From Halomonas salipaludis (lineage in GTDB: Bacteria > Pseudomonadota > Gammaproteobacteria > Pseudomonadales > Halomonadaceae): 64,000 bases of DNA. Each line of letters begins with the position of its first letter. Positions within the stretch are counted from its first letter, which is position 1. The stretch is taken from assembly GCF_002286975.1 (NCBI RefSeq), contig NZ_NSKB01000003.1, positions 556,224-620,223 on the forward strand, given 5' to 3'. Shown here in pieces: positions 7,358 to 18,439 of this stretch. The position numbers were made by a program, and so were the translations under genes. The notes beneath the pieces are model-generated. The model had not been told where the DNA came from and made no database searches. It was given only the letters and a program-made list of their open reading frames with translations.

Positions 7358-9031
7358 CTAGTGATGGGCGCGCTGGCTGGCGTCGAGCATCTCGCGGGCG
7401 TGGGCCAGGGTGCGCTCGGAGAGCTTGACCCCACCGAGCATACGTGCCAGCTCGCGTACCCGTCCGGCGCCGTCGAGCAGCATCATCTGGGTCAGGGTGG
7501 TGTCGGCCTCGGCCTGCTTCTCGATATGCAGGTGCTGGTGGGCCTGGGCAGCGACCTGGGGCAGGTGGGTCACGGTCATCACCTGGCCGCCGGCGCCCAG
7601 GCGCTTGAGCAGCTGGCCGACGATCTCGGCGGTGGCGCCGGAGATACCCACGTCGACTTCGTCGAACACCAGGCTGGGAATGGTCGAGTGGCTGGCCGCC
7701 ACTACCTGGATCGCCAGGCTGATGCGCGACAGTTCGCCTCCCGAGGCGACCTTGGTCAGCGGCCGCGGCGGCTGGCCCGGGTTGGCGCTGATCAGGAAGC
7801 GCACCGTGTCCATGCCGTCTGCGGCTGCGGTCTCGCGGGCCTCGACCTGCACCGCGAAGCTTGCCTTGTCCATGGCCAGGAAGCCCAGCTGCGCCTGTAC
7901 CTCGTCGGCGAAGCGCGTCGCCGCTGTGTGGCGCGCCGCGCTGATCGCCTTGGCCTGCTGGCGCCAGGCGTCGCGCAGCTGCTCGACCTCCTGGCTGAGC
8001 GCTTCGAGGTCATGTTCGCCGCCATCGAGCTCGGCCAGCTCATGCTGCAGGCGCTGATGCAGCGCGACCAGTTCGTCCGGCAGCACATGATGCTTGCGGG
8101 CAATGCGATGCACCGCGCCGAGCCGTTCTTCGACCTCGGCCAGGCGCGCCGGGTCGAGCTCGGTGGTGTCGACGAAGCGCTGCAGCTCGCGACCCGCTTC
8201 CTCGACCTGGATGCGCGCCTCCTCGAGCATGCCGAGGGTCTCGGCGAGGCTGCCGCGGTCGCTGCCGGGCAGCGCGCCCAGCCGGCCGATCGCCTGGGCC
8301 AGCAGCGACTGGGCGCCGCCGTCATCGTGGTCGCAGCAGTCGGCGGCAAACTGCGCCTCGCGCAGGGTCTCCTCGGCGTGGGCGAGGCGTGTCTGCTCCT
8401 CCTCCAGGGCGTCCAGCTCGCCCTCGGCCAGCGCCAGCTGGTCGAGCTCCTCGACCTGATAGCGCAGCAGCTGGCGGCGCGCTGCCAGTTCATCGCCATC
8501 TTCGCTCAGCCGCTTGAGGTTGCGCCGCGCCTGCTGCCAGCGGCGATGGGTCTCGCCCAGGGCGGCGACCGCCTCGCGCTGGCCGGCGTAGTCGTCGAGC
8601 AGGCGCAGGTGAGTGTCTTCGCGCAGTAGCGCCTGATGGGCGTGCTGGCCGTGAATCTCGATCAGGTGCTCGCCCAGCGCCTTGAGGTCGGTGATGGTTG
8701 CCGGCTGGCCGTTGATCCACGCCTTGGAGCGCCCGGCAGCGGTGATCACCCGGCGCAGCAGGCAGTCGTCGCCGGGCAGCTCGCGCTGCTCCAGCCAGGC
8801 CCGCGCCTCGGGCAGGGCGGCAATATCGAAGCGTGCCGAGAGGTCGGCGCGCTCGCGGCCGTGGCGTACGCTACCGGCGTCGGCGCGCTCGCCCAGGCAC
8901 AGCCCCAGGGCGCCGAGCAGGATCGACTTGCCGGCCCCGGTTTCGCCGGTGATGGCGGTCATGCCGCCGTGAAGCTCCAGGTCGAGGCTATCGACGATGG
9001 CGTAATCACGAATTGCGAGCTGTACCAGCAT
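7358..9031 (-). CDS. recN: DNA repair protein RecN
   Basis: A 557-residue SMC-like ATPase. The Walker A motif GETGAGKS is at residues 29-36, a long central coiled coil spans roughly 160-350, and the C-terminal half has the ABC signature (ASGGELSRISLAI) and Walker B (SLVFDEVDVGISG). RecN acts in double-strand break repair, holding broken ends and stimulating RecA-dependent strand invasion. It is a single gene, divergent from grpE, the position seen in many gammaproteobacteria. In E. coli it is SOS-induced; I did not find an unambiguous LexA box upstream. Confidence 0.96.
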   Translation of the reverse strand: MLVQLAIRDYAIVDSLDLELHGGMTAITGETGAGKSILLGALGLCLGERADAGSVRHGRERADLSARFDIAALPEARAWLEQRELPGDDCLLRRVITAAGRSKAWINGQPATITDLKALGEHLIEIHGQHAHQALLREDTHLRLLDDYAGQREAVAALGETHRRWQQARRNLKRLSEDGDELAARRQLLRYQVEELDQLALAEGELDALEEEQTRLAHAEETLREAQFAADCCDHDDGGAQSLLAQAIGRLGALPGSDRGSLAETLGMLEEARIQVEEAGRELQRFVDTTELDPARLAEVEERLGAVHRIARKHHVLPDELVALHQRLQHELAELDGGEHDLEALSQEVEQLRDAWRQQAKAISAARHTAATRFADEVQAQLGFLAMDKASFAVQVEARETAAADGMDTVRFLISANPGQPPRPLTKVASGGELSRISLAIQVVAASHSTIPSLVFDEVDVGISGATAEIVGQLLKRLGAGGQVMTVTHLPQVAAQAHQHLHIEKQAEADTTLTQMMLLDGAGRVRELARMLGGVKLSERTLAHAREMLDASQRAHH

Positions 9032-9131
9032 GGCCGCCTATCTCCTTGCAGTATGGATCACCCCTCTGTGCGTTTATACAGTAGCTGATGTGGGCCGACA
9101 ATGCTCGTGCTCGCGCCGCACGCTTGTACGC

Positions 9132-9160
9132 CTTGAGATTGACGCCAGCATCCCCATATA
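9132..9160 (+). promoter_or_regulatory. sigma-32 heat-shock promoter of grpE
   Basis: CTTGAGA at 9132-9138 and CCCCATATA at 9152-9160, separated by 13 bp, match the RpoH consensus (CTTGAAA and CCCCATNTA). It lies about 90 bp upstream of grpE and inside a frame-free intergenic region. Confidence 0.85.
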
Positions 9161-9252
9161 GGCAGCAAATCGATGTAATCAGCCTTGCAGATACTGCATG
9201 TCGTGAAATGTTCAGGCGGCCGCGTGCCGTCTTTCGATGTCAGGAGACACTC

Positions 9253-9882
9253 ATGGCCAAACAGCCGCAGACGCCGCTAGACGAAGAGCTGGAGCGTGCC
9301 GAGCAGGACGCCGAGCCGCAAAAGACGCCGCTGGATGGCGATCTCGAAGAGGCCATCGAGGCCGCCACCGACGAGAGCGAGCCGGTCGAGGAACCGGTCG
9401 CCAGCGACGCCGATGTCGATGCACTCAACGCGCGCATCGAGGAGCTCGAGCAGAGCGCCGCCGATGCCAAGGACCAGGCGCTGCGTGCCGCTGCCGAGGC
9501 GCAGAACGTGCGTCGTCGCGCCGAGCAGGAAGCCGACAAGGCGCGCAAGTTCGCGCTCGAGAAGTTCGTCAAGGAGCTGCTGCCGGTGGTCGACAGCCTG
9601 GAGAAGGCGCTGGAAGCCATGCAAGACGGCGCCAGCGACGCTCACCGCGAGGGCGTATCGATGACCCTCAAGCTGCAGCTCGACGTGTTCGCCAAGTTCG
9701 GCGTCGAGGCGGTGGAGCCCCACGGCGAGCCGTTCGACCCTCAGTATCACGAGGCCATGGCGATGGTGCCCAACCCCGAGCTCGAGCCCAACACCGTGAT
9801 GGACGTGATGCAGAAGGGCTACCTGCTCAACGGGCGCCTGGTACGCCCGGCCATGGTGGTGGTCAGCCAGGCGGCGAACTGA
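9253..9882 (+). CDS. grpE: nucleotide exchange factor GrpE
   Basis: A 209-residue protein. The N-terminal 60 residues are acidic and presumably flexible. A long helix or coiled coil follows (residues 60-110, rich in Ala/Glu/Lys), and then the C-terminal beta domain with the family motif ([16 protein letters not shown], then [20 protein letters not shown]). GrpE releases ADP from DnaK and acts as a thermosensor. The ATG at 9253 has AGGAGA 6-7 nt upstream; earlier in-frame codons would give an untypical extension. First gene of the grpE-dnaK-dnaJ group under the sigma-32 promoter at 9132. Confidence 0.96.
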   Translation: MAKQPQTPLDEELERAEQDAEPQKTPLDGDLEEAIEAATDESEPVEEPVASDADVDALNARIEELEQSAADAKDQALRAAAEAQNVRRRAEQEADKARKFALEKFVKELLPVVDSLEKALEAMQDGASDAHREGVSMTLKLQLDVFAKFGVEAVEPHGEPFDPQYHEAMAMVPNPELEPNTVMDVMQKGYLLNGRLVRPAMVVVSQAAN

Positions 9883-9910
9883 GCAACGTCAGGCGATTGG
9901 GGGCGCGGGT

Positions 9911-9939
9911 CTTGAAAAGCGCCAGGCGGCCCCCAGATA
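9911..9939 (+). promoter_or_regulatory. sigma-32 heat-shock promoter of dnaK
   Basis: CTTGAAA at 9911-9917 (perfect -35) and CCCCAGATA at 9931-9939, 13 bp apart, lie in the grpE-dnaK gap. Spacing is the same as for the grpE promoter, so dnaK has its own heat-shock start. Confidence 0.8.
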
Positions 9940-10002
9940 GACGACAACCCCGCGGCGAAGGCCGCGATGTACGAATCAAGTGACAACTTTCGAGGATTTC
10001 CT

Positions 10003-11934
10003 ATGGGACGCATCATCGGTATTGACCTGGGGACGACCAACTCCTGTGTCGCCGTTCTCGACGGCGACAGCGCCAAAGTCATCGAGAACGCCGAAGGTGG
10101 CCGCACCACGCCGTCCATCATCGCTTACACCGATGATGGCGAGACGCTGGTCGGCCAGGCCGCCAAGCGCCAAGCGGTCACCAACCCGCACAACACCCTG
10201 TACGCCATCAAGCGCCTGATCGGTCGTCGCTTCAAGGACGACGTGGTGCAGAAGGACATCAAGATGGTGCCCTACGCCATCACCGAGGCCGACAACGGCG
10301 ACGCCTGGGTGGAAGTGAAGGGCAAGAAGCTGGCCCCGCCGCAGGTCAGCGCCGAAGTGCTGAAGAAGATGAAGAAGACCGCCGAGGACTACCTGGGCGA
10401 GGAAGTGACCGAGGCGGTGATCACCGTGCCGGCTTACTTCAACGACAGCCAGCGTCAGGCCACCAAGGATGCCGGGCGCATCGCCGGTCTCGAGGTCAAG
10501 CGCATCATCAACGAGCCCACTGCGGCAGCGCTGGCCTACGGCATGGACAAGGCGCGCGGCGACAAGACCATCGCGGTCTACGACCTGGGCGGCGGTACCT
10601 TCGATATCTCGATCATCGAAGTGGCCGACGTCGACGGTGAGACTCAGTTCGAGGTGCTGGCCACCAACGGCGACACCTTCCTGGGTGGCGAAGACTTTGA
10701 CATGCACCTGATCAACTACCTGGTCGATCAGTTCAAGGCGGATTCCGGCATCGATCTGTCCGGCGACAACCTGGCCATGCAGCGCCTCAAGGAAGCCGCC
10801 GAGAAGGCCAAGATCGAGCTCTCCGCGACCCAGCAGACCGACGTCAATCTGCCCTATATCACCGCCGACAACACCGGGCCTAAGCACCTCAACGTCAAGG
10901 TCACCCGCGCCAAGCTCGAGTCGTTGGTGGAAGACCTGGTGCAGCGCTCGCTGGCGCCGTGCAAGACCGCGTTGGCCGATGCCGGCCTATCGGCTTCCGA
11001 GATCGACGATGTGATCCTGGTCGGCGGCCAGACGCGCATGCCGATGGTGCAGAAGAAGGTCGCCGAGTTCTTCGGCAAGGACGCCCGCAAGGACGTCAAC
11101 CCGGATGAAGCCGTGGCCGTGGGTGCGGCGATTCAGGGCGGCGTGCTGGGCGGCGATGTCAAGGACGTGCTGCTGCTCGACGTCACTCCGCTGACCCTGG
11201 GCATCGAGACCCTGGGGGGCGTGATGACGCCGCTGATCGAGAAGAACTCGACCATCCCGACCAAGAAGACCCAAACCTTCTCGACCGCGGATGACAACCA
11301 GACCGCCGTGACCATCCACGTGCTGCAGGGCGAGCGCAAGCAGACCAGCGGCAACAAGTCGTTGGGCCGCTTCGACCTCAGCGACATTCCGCCGGCGCCG
11401 CGTGGCGTGCCACAGATCGAGGTCGCCTTCGACATCGACGCCAACGGCATCCTGCACGTCTCGGCCAAGGACAAGGCGACCAACAAGGAGCAGTCGATCG
11501 TCATCAAGGCTTCCAGTGGCCTGTCCGATGAAGAAGTCGATCAGATGGTGCGCGACGCCGAGGCGCATGCCGACGAGGACAAGAAGTTCGAGGAGCTGGT
11601 AGCGCTGCGCAACCAGGCCGACGGCATGATCCACGCCACCCGCAAGACCCTCGAAGAGGCCGGCGACAAGGCCAGCGACGAGGAGAAGCAGGCCATCGAG
11701 AGCGCCATCAGCGAGCTCGAGGAAGCGGTCAAGGGCGACGACAAGGACGACATCGAGCAGAAGCTCAGCGCCCTCACCGAGGCCTCCGGCAATCTGGCCC
11801 AGAAGATGTACGCCGAGCAGGCCGAGGCCGCTCAGGGTGAAGCCGGCGGCGAGCAGGACGCTGGTGCCAAGCCTGAAGATGACGTGGTCGACGCCGAGTA
11901 CGAAGAAGTCAACGACGACCAGAAAAAGCAGTAA
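10003..11934 (+). CDS. dnaK: molecular chaperone DnaK (Hsp70)
   Basis: A 643-residue Hsp70. The nucleotide-binding domain occupies about 1-385, with [13 protein letters not shown] at the N-terminus and the phosphate-2 motif [12 protein letters not shown]. The linker [15 protein letters not shown] precedes the substrate-binding domain and helical lid, and the C-terminus ends in the acidic [10 protein letters not shown] motif common to proteobacterial DnaK. It binds exposed hydrophobic segments with DnaJ and GrpE as partners and restrains sigma-32. The ATG at 10003 has GAGG about 8 nt upstream and gives [10 protein letters not shown]. Intact. Confidence 0.98.
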   Translation: MGRIIGIDLGTTNSCVAVLDGDSAKVIENAEGGRTTPSIIAYTDDGETLVGQAAKRQAVTNPHNTLYAIKRLIGRRFKDDVVQKDIKMVPYAITEADNGDAWVEVKGKKLAPPQVSAEVLKKMKKTAEDYLGEEVTEAVITVPAYFNDSQRQATKDAGRIAGLEVKRIINEPTAAALAYGMDKARGDKTIAVYDLGGGTFDISIIEVADVDGETQFEVLATNGDTFLGGEDFDMHLINYLVDQFKADSGIDLSGDNLAMQRLKEAAEKAKIELSATQQTDVNLPYITADNTGPKHLNVKVTRAKLESLVEDLVQRSLAPCKTALADAGLSASEIDDVILVGGQTRMPMVQKKVAEFFGKDARKDVNPDEAVAVGAAIQGGVLGGDVKDVLLLDVTPLTLGIETLGGVMTPLIEKNSTIPTKKTQTFSTADDNQTAVTIHVLQGERKQTSGNKSLGRFDLSDIPPAPRGVPQIEVAFDIDANGILHVSAKDKATNKEQSIVIKASSGLSDEEVDQMVRDAEAHADEDKKFEELVALRNQADGMIHATRKTLEEAGDKASDEEKQAIESAISELEEAVKGDDKDDIEQKLSALTEASGNLAQKMYAEQAEAAQGEAGGEQDAGAKPEDDVVDAEYEEVNDDQKKQ

Positions 11935-12025
11935 CCACGACATCTGAGCTTCGGATGACGCCAGCGCGGGGGCCTGACTCCCGCGTTGGTGTTTCCGCAG
12001 TGTCGCTATGGAGGCGGACAGACCC

Positions 12026-13177
12026 ATGTCCAAACGTGACTATTACGAGGTGCTCGGCGTCGAGCGCGGGGCCGATCAGAAAGAGATCAAGAAGGCCTAT
12101 CGGCGCCTGGCCCAGAAATTTCACCCGGACCGCAATCCGGACGACGACAGCGCGGCGGAGAAATTCCGCGAGGTCTCCGAGGCCTATGAGGTCCTGACCG
12201 ACGGCGAGAAGCGCGCCGCCTACGACCAGTTCGGCCATGCCGGCGTCGACGGCCAGGGCGGTGGCTTCGGTGGCGGTGGTGGCTTCGGCGGCGGCGCGGG
12301 TGCCGGCGGCTTCAGCGATATCTTCGGCGACGTGTTCGGCGATATCTTCGGCGGTGGCGGTGGCCGCCGTCACCCCAACGCCCCGCAGCGCGGCAGCGAC
12401 CTGCGCTACAACCTCGAGCTCGACCTCGAGGATGCGGTGGCCGGCACCAGCGTCGATATCCGCGTGCCACGCCACGTCGACTGCGAGCGCTGCGACGGCG
12501 AGGGCGCCGAGCCCGGCTCCACCAAGGAGACCTGTCCGACCTGTAACGGCATGGGCCAGGTACGCATGCAGCAGGGCTTCTTCGCCGTGCAGCAGACCTG
12601 CCCCACCTGCCACGGCGGCGGTCAGCACATCAAGGTGCCGTGCCATAAGTGCAACGGCGAGGGCCGCGTGCGCGAGACCCGCACCCTGTCGGTGAAGATC
12701 CCCGCCGGGGTCGATACCGGCGACCGCATTCGCCTCAACAGCGAGGGCGAAACCGGCATCAACGGCGGCCCACCCGGGGATCTCTACGTGCAGGTGGCGA
12801 TCAAGCCGCACCACATCTTCCAGCGCGATGGCCGCCACCTGCAGTGCGAAGTGCCGATCAACTTCGTCGATGCCGCCCTCGGCGGTGAGCTCGAAGTACC
12901 GACCCTGGACGGTCGGGTCAAGCTCAAGATCCCCGCCGAAACCCAGACCGGCAAGCTGTTCCGGCTCAAGGGCAAGGGCGTCAAGCCGGTGCGCGGGGGC
13001 CCTCCCGGCGACCTGCTGTGCAAGGTCGTGCTCGAGACCCCGATCAAGCTCAGCGAGCACCAGAAGGAGCTGCTGCGCGAGTTCCAGAACAGCCTCGGTG
13101 AGAGCAACAGCCACTCGCCCAAGAAGAGCGGCTTCTTCGACGGCGTGAAGAAGTTCTTCGAGGACATGAAGCCGTAA
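12026..13177 (+). CDS. dnaJ: co-chaperone DnaJ (Hsp40)
   Basis: A 383-residue class I J-protein. It has the J domain with the HPD motif ([12 protein letters not shown], about residues 25-40), a Gly/Phe-rich region (about 75-120), a zinc region with four CxxCxGxG-type repeats ([32 protein letters not shown], about 152-215), then the substrate-binding C-terminal domains. It stimulates DnaK ATPase and delivers clients. The ATG at 12026 gives the usual [12 protein letters not shown] start with GGAGG upstream. It follows dnaK by 91 bp without an obvious separate promoter. Confidence 0.97.
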   Translation: MSKRDYYEVLGVERGADQKEIKKAYRRLAQKFHPDRNPDDDSAAEKFREVSEAYEVLTDGEKRAAYDQFGHAGVDGQGGGFGGGGGFGGGAGAGGFSDIFGDVFGDIFGGGGGRRHPNAPQRGSDLRYNLELDLEDAVAGTSVDIRVPRHVDCERCDGEGAEPGSTKETCPTCNGMGQVRMQQGFFAVQQTCPTCHGGGQHIKVPCHKCNGEGRVRETRTLSVKIPAGVDTGDRIRLNSEGETGINGGPPGDLYVQVAIKPHHIFQRDGRHLQCEVPINFVDAALGGELEVPTLDGRVKLKIPAETQTGKLFRLKGKGVKPVRGGPPGDLLCKVVLETPIKLSEHQKELLREFQNSLGESNSHSPKKSGFFDGVKKFFEDMKP

Positions 13178-13204
13178 TCACTCGGCTTCTGTCCTGGCAT
13201 CACT

Positions 13205-13232
13205 GGCCCCGCTATCCTCGGATACCGGGGCC
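13205..13232 (+). terminator. hairpin after dnaJ
   Basis: GGCCCCG-C-TATCC pairs with GGATA-C-CGGGGCC around a short loop, leaving one internal mismatch. It is a strong GC stem but the T tract is poor. Confidence 0.6.
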
Positions 13233-13332
13233 TTAGTGTATCGGCAGTCGGGCTTCAGCATCGCCGCTGCTGGGCAAGGGCGTGTTCCCTTATTAGACTA
13301 GCCCCTTCTCATTGCGCCAGGCGCAGATATTC

Positions 13333-14226
13333 ATGGACGAGCTCCCCGATAGGCCGCTGGCCGGTATCCTCCTGAGACTGCTGTCGGGGGTGCTCTTCAC
13401 CGGGATGATGGTCTGCGTGAAGGGCGCCAGTGAGGCGACCCCTTTGGGGCAGATCGTCTTCTTTCGTTCGATTTTCGCACTGCTGCCGGTGGTGCTGTTC
13501 CTGGCCTGGCGGCGCGAGTTCCCCGCTGGCTTGGCGACCCGCCGGCCTGGCGGGCACCTGCTGCGCTCCGGCTTGGGTGCGGCGGCGATGTTCGCCTCTT
13601 TCGCCGCCTTGGCGCTGCTGCCGGTTGCCGAAGCGACGCTCCTGGCACAGCTGACCCCGGTACTGATGGCGCTCGGCGGCATCTTGCTGCTGCGTGAGCG
13701 GCTCACGTTGCATCGGGCCGCCGCCCTGCTGCTGGCGCTGGCGGGAGTCGCCGTGCTGATACTGCCCAACCTGGGCGCCGATGAGGCCTCACTGGCCGGC
13801 TATTTGCTGGCGCTGCTGGCGGCCCTGCTCACGGCGGGTGCACTGTTGACCGTCAGGCGCATCTCGCGCACCGAGACACCTGGCGCCATCGCGTTCTACT
13901 TTATCCTGATGTCAGCACTGGCGGGGTTGGCCACCTGGCCGCTGGGCTGGGCAGTGCTGACCGGACCGCAGCTGTGGCTGCTGATGCTCGCCGGGCTGTT
14001 CGGTGGCGCAGCGCATATCTGCATGACCCTGGCGCTGCGCTACGCGGAGGTCTCGCGGCTGGCGCCCTTCGAGTACCTGGCCCTGATCTGGCCAGTCCTG
14101 GCCGACCTGGTGATCTTCGGGCTGGCGCCCTCTGTGGGCTTTCTGCTGGCCCTGCCCCTGGTGCTGGCCGGAGCCATTCTGGCCGCGTTCGAAGGGCGCA
14201 GGATCAGATGGCCTAGGCGGCGATGA
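13333..14226 (+). CDS. EamA/DMT superfamily transporter
   Basis: A 297-residue membrane protein with ten predicted hydrophobic segments and the internal duplication of the drug/metabolite transporter superfamily. The first half has LLSGVLFTGMMVCVKG and the second SALAGLATWPLGWAVL. Family members export amino acids, nucleotides or other small metabolites; the substrate is unknown. I used the ATG at 13333 (MDELPDRPLAGIL); a TTG at 13312 is also in frame. It is the first gene of the insertion between dnaJ and dapB and lies 125 bp before an amino-acid-type oxidoreductase gene, which may hint at amino-acid traffic. Confidence 0.85.
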   Translation: MDELPDRPLAGILLRLLSGVLFTGMMVCVKGASEATPLGQIVFFRSIFALLPVVLFLAWRREFPAGLATRRPGGHLLRSGLGAAAMFASFAALALLPVAEATLLAQLTPVLMALGGILLLRERLTLHRAAALLLALAGVAVLILPNLGADEASLAGYLLALLAALLTAGALLTVRRISRTETPGAIAFYFILMSALAGLATWPLGWAVLTGPQLWLLMLAGLFGGAAHICMTLALRYAEVSRLAPFEYLALIWPVLADLVIFGLAPSVGFLLALPLVLAGAILAAFEGRRIRWPRRR

Positions 14227-14351
14227 GTCGAGGCCACTGCGCTGCGTCTCGTGCGGCTGACCGCGCCAGGCGCGTGCGCATGACGCTGCACTCTTGGTAG
14301 GCTGTTGAGACGGCAGAATTTGCTGCCTGGCCGTGAGCAAGGACGACCCAC

Positions 14352-15599
14352 ATGACCCGCGAGACCCTGGTGCTTGGCGCCGGCATGGTTGGCACTTCGG
14401 TTGCGTACCACCTGGCGCGGCGCGGGCGCGCGGTGACGCTGCTCGACCGCCGCGGGCCGGGGGAGGAGACCTCCTTCGGCAATGCCGGGATCATCCAGCG
14501 CGAGGCGGTCAAGCCGTACCCTTTTCCCCGCGACCTGGCGACCCTGCTGCGGGTGCTGCCCAACCGCCAGATCGATATCCGCTACCGCCCTCATGGGTTG
14601 CTCGCCGCGGCCGGGCCGCTGCTGCAGTACTGGCGGCACTCTACGCCGGCGCGCCACGCCGCGGCGGTGCCGGCCTACGCCTCGTTGACGGTGCGCTGTA
14701 CCGAGGAGCACCAGGCGCTGATCGCCGCCTCCGGTGCCGAGTCGCTGGTGTGCAAGCAGGGCTGGCTGGACGGTTTTCGTGAGCAGGCCTCACTGGAGGC
14801 CCAGGTCGACAACGCCGAGGCCATCGGCGAGGCGTACGGCGTCACCCATGAGGTGCTCGACGCCGCCGCGCTCAAGGCCTGCGAGCCCCACCTGCGCGGC
14901 GGCTTGCTGGGCGCAGTGCACTGGACCAACGGCTGGACGGTGCGCGACCCCGGCGCGCTGGTCAAGGCCTATGCCGCGGCCTTCGAGGCCGCCGGGGGGC
15001 GCGTCGAGCAGGCCGAGGCCCGGCGCCTGGAACAGACCGCCAGCGGCTGGCGGTTGCATACCGAGGCTGGCGTGCACGAGGCTGAGGAGCTGGTGCTGGC
15101 CACCGGGCCCTGGTCGTCGCGCTGGCTGGCCGAGCTTGGCTATCGCGTGCCACTGTTTCCCAAGCGCGGCTACCATATGCACTATGCAATGCAGGACGAT
15201 GCCCGGCTCAACCACTGGCTGCGCGACGCCGATGCCGGCTACTTGCTGGCGCCGATGCGTGCCGGGGTGCGGCTGACCACCGGCGCCGAGCTGACCACCC
15301 TGGACGCCGCGCCGCGCTACGGCCAACTCGACGCCGCCGAGCGCGTCGCCCGCGAGCTGCTGCCGCTCGGTGAGCGGCGCGATGTGGCGCCGTGGATGGG
15401 CAGCCGCCCCTGCGTGGCCGACATGCTGCCGGTGATCGGTGCCGCGCCGCGCCACGACGGGTTGTGGCTGGCTTTCGGCCACGGCCATCAGGGCTTTACC
15501 CTGGGGCCGGTCACCGGCCGCGTGCTCGCCGAGCAGATGTGTGGCGAAACGCCGGCGGTGGATCTCGCCCCCTTTCAGTTGGCGCGTTTCGCGTCGTAA
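14352..15599 (+). CDS. FAD-dependent oxidoreductase, D-amino-acid dehydrogenase (DadA-like) family
   Basis: A 415-residue DAO-family flavoprotein. The N-terminal dinucleotide fold is VLGAGMVGTSVAYHLARRGR, and a second conserved region near the C-terminus contains WMGSRPCVADMLPVIG and FGHGHQGFTLGPVTG, which contact the flavin. Members oxidatively deaminate D-amino acids, glycine or sarcosine and pass electrons to the respiratory chain or oxygen. Substrate is not identifiable. The length suits the DadA subfamily (about 415-430). It lies in the non-conserved block between dnaJ and dapB. Confidence 0.85.
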   Translation: MTRETLVLGAGMVGTSVAYHLARRGRAVTLLDRRGPGEETSFGNAGIIQREAVKPYPFPRDLATLLRVLPNRQIDIRYRPHGLLAAAGPLLQYWRHSTPARHAAAVPAYASLTVRCTEEHQALIAASGAESLVCKQGWLDGFREQASLEAQVDNAEAIGEAYGVTHEVLDAAALKACEPHLRGGLLGAVHWTNGWTVRDPGALVKAYAAAFEAAGGRVEQAEARRLEQTASGWRLHTEAGVHEAEELVLATGPWSSRWLAELGYRVPLFPKRGYHMHYAMQDDARLNHWLRDADAGYLLAPMRAGVRLTTGAELTTLDAAPRYGQLDAAERVARELLPLGERRDVAPWMGSRPCVADMLPVIGAAPRHDGLWLAFGHGHQGFTLGPVTGRVLAEQMCGETPAVDLAPFQLARFAS

Positions 15600-15650
15600 T
15601 GTTTTCTTGCCCTGCGTTGGGCACGGTGCCCGACGCCCAACGGAGGTTCC

Positions 15651-15929
15651 ATGCCTATTTCGCGTACTGAGATCGCCACCATCGACGGCAGCAAGCTGAT
15701 CAACCGCCTGTGCAAGCACTGGGCCCACAAGCTCGAGGTCGAGCACGACGCCGAGCAGGGCCGGGTGGCGTTCGCCGAGGGCACCTGTTTGATGCATGCC
15801 ACGGATGAACGCCTAACGATAGCCATCGAGGCGCTGGACGAACCGACCCTCGATCACCTCGAGGGCGTGGTCAGCAGCCATCTGGACCGCATGGCCGGCG
15901 AATCGCTCGACATCGTCTGGGAAAATTGA
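15651..15929 (+). CDS. DUF2218 domain-containing protein
   Basis: A 92-residue protein that matches the DUF2218 pattern: LINRLCKHWAHKLEVEHDAE near the N-terminus and a FAEGTCLM strand. An acidic middle and the end LEGVVSSHLDRMAG then follow. Function unknown; in actinobacteria and proteobacteria such proteins often sit beside siderophore or iron-related transport genes. The ATG has GGAGG about 7 nt upstream. Its stop codon overlaps a TTG that may start the following transporter gene, which suggests coupling. Confidence 0.8.
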   Translation: MPISRTEIATIDGSKLINRLCKHWAHKLEVEHDAEQGRVAFAEGTCLMHATDERLTIAIEALDEPTLDHLEGVVSSHLDRMAGESLDIVWEN

Positions 15930-16834
15930 GCCTTGCCCGTGTGCGCCGTGCCCATCTTGGCATGCTGCTATGGGCGCTGCTGGTGGGGTTGTCGTTTCCC
16001 GCCGTTGAGCAGATGAGTCAGTTGCCGCCGTTGTCACTGACCGCGCTGCGCTTTGCCATCGCCTGTGCCGGACTATGGTGGCTGGCGCGCCGCGCCGCCG
16101 ATTTCCTGCCCGGCTGGCGGCTGCTCCCGCTTTATAGCCTGATGGGGCTGTGCCTGGCGGGCTTCTTCGGGGCCATGTTCTGGGCGGCGCACCATGCCAC
16201 CGCGCTCTCCATGTCGACGCTCTATGTCACCGTGCCACTGCTGGCCTTCGTGCTGGGACTCGGCTTTCGCGTCGAGCGCCTGACCTGGCAGCTGCCGGCG
16301 ATTCTCGCGCTCGGCGCGATGGGGGCTCTGGGTCTGGCCGTGGCCGAGTCGATGGGGCATGGCGAGGGGCTGCAGTTCGGCATCGGCGAGGCGGTGTTCT
16401 TCCTCGGCTGTGTCTCCTCGGCGCTCTACCCGGTGCTCAGTAAGTGGGGGCTCGCCCATGGCTGGTTGCCGGAGGCGGCCTCGGTGCGCACCTTCTGGAG
16501 CCTGGGGCTAGGCGGGGTATGGATCGGCCTGCTGGGGCTGGCGATAGAGCCCGTCGCCGAGCTTGCCTCGATGCGCTGGCAGGACCTCCTGCTGGTAACC
16601 TATCTGGGGCTGTTCTCCAGTGCCCTGACCTTTTGGTTGATGCAGCGGGCCACCTCGGCGCTGACCCCCGGTGCCGTCACCGCCTACGGCTACCTGGTGC
16701 CCTTCGTCTCGATGCTGCTGCTGTTCGCTAGCGACCCGGCGCAGATCGGCTGGCACTGGCTGCCGGGTAGTCTGTTGGTGCTGACGGCCATCGCGCTGCT
16801 GCTGCGTGATGGAAGGAGCGATGGCTGCTCCTGA
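15926..16834 (+). CDS. EamA/DMT superfamily transporter
   Basis: A protein of up to 302 residues with about ten membrane segments in two EamA repeats (first near 10-135, second near 150-295). Start is uncertain: the TTG at 15926 overlaps the DUF2218 stop as TTGA and is favoured by coupling, but a GTG at 15941 and an ATG at 15962 are also in frame. It is not a close duplicate of the transporter at 13.3 kb; the sequences differ throughout. Substrate unknown. Likely operon with the DUF2218 gene. Confidence 0.8.
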   Translation: MSLARVRRAHLGMLLWALLVGLSFPAVEQMSQLPPLSLTALRFAIACAGLWWLARRAADFLPGWRLLPLYSLMGLCLAGFFGAMFWAAHHATALSMSTLYVTVPLLAFVLGLGFRVERLTWQLPAILALGAMGALGLAVAESMGHGEGLQFGIGEAVFFLGCVSSALYPVLSKWGLAHGWLPEAASVRTFWSLGLGGVWIGLLGLAIEPVAELASMRWQDLLLVTYLGLFSSALTFWLMQRATSALTPGAVTAYGYLVPFVSMLLLFASDPAQIGWHWLPGSLLVLTAIALLLRDGRSDGCS

Positions 16835-16859
16835 TTGGGGCGAGGTGTGGACATTCCGT

Positions 16860-16888
16860 TTGACGTATTACGTATAGCGTAATATTGT
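16860..16888 (+). promoter_or_regulatory. higBA promoter with embedded operator palindrome
   Basis: TTGACG (16860-16865), a 17-bp spacer, then TATTGT (16883-16888). The palindrome ATTACG-TATAG-CGTAAT (16867-16883) lies in the spacer, an ideal place for autorepression by the HigA antitoxin. Confidence 0.65.
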
Positions 16889-16894
16889 TGGGTG

Positions 16895-17176
16895 ATGATC
16901 GAATCCTTTGCCTGCAAGCACACGCGCCAATTATTTGAGGGCAGAGACTGCCCAAAGGCGTTTCGCGCCTTTCAGCGGCAGGCTGAGCGCAAGCTTCAAT
17001 TGCTGGATTCTGCTGCAACGCTGGATTTTCTACGCTCACCGCCTGGCAATCGACTGGAAGCCTTGCAGGGCGATCGACAGGGTCAGTACAGCATTCGGAT
17101 CAACGGTCAGTGGCGCCTCTGTTTTCGTTTTGAGCATGGCGGCGCCTTCGATGTCGAAATCGTGGATTACCATTGA
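16895..17176 (+). CDS. higB: HigB/RelE-family mRNA interferase toxin
   Basis: A 93-residue toxin. The sequence follows the HigB template: MIESFACKHTRQLFEG at the start, PPGNRLEALQGDRQGQYSI in the middle and NGQWRLCFRF with EIVDYH at the end. HigB toxins cleave translated mRNA on the ribosome. The toxin precedes the antitoxin, the inverted order typical of higBA, and the ATG at 16895 is preferred over the overlapping GTG at 16892. The likely catalytic Arg/His-rich segment is intact, so the system looks functional. Confidence 0.88.
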   Translation: MIESFACKHTRQLFEGRDCPKAFRAFQRQAERKLQLLDSAATLDFLRSPPGNRLEALQGDRQGQYSIRINGQWRLCFRFEHGGAFDVEIVDYH

Positions 17177-17199
17177 ACATGGCTGGGGGAGCGAATTAC

Positions 17200-18362
<1,163 letters not shown>

Positions 18363-18439
18363 GCGCTCAAGTGTCCGGAGCTCCTTGGGCAAGCTGATGG
18401 GGAGGCCCGAGCGGGTGCTCCTGATGGTAAGCCTAAAGG

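Noticed and set aside
9883..10002. N-terminal extension of DnaK from an upstream in-frame codon at 9967
   Set aside because: DnaK N-termini start at [10 protein letters not shown]; the ribosome binding site fits the ATG at 10003.
11909..13114. 401-codon minus-strand frame opposite dnaJ
   Set aside because: Antisense shadow with repetitive Ala/Leu/Val composition; dnaJ has all its domains on the plus strand.
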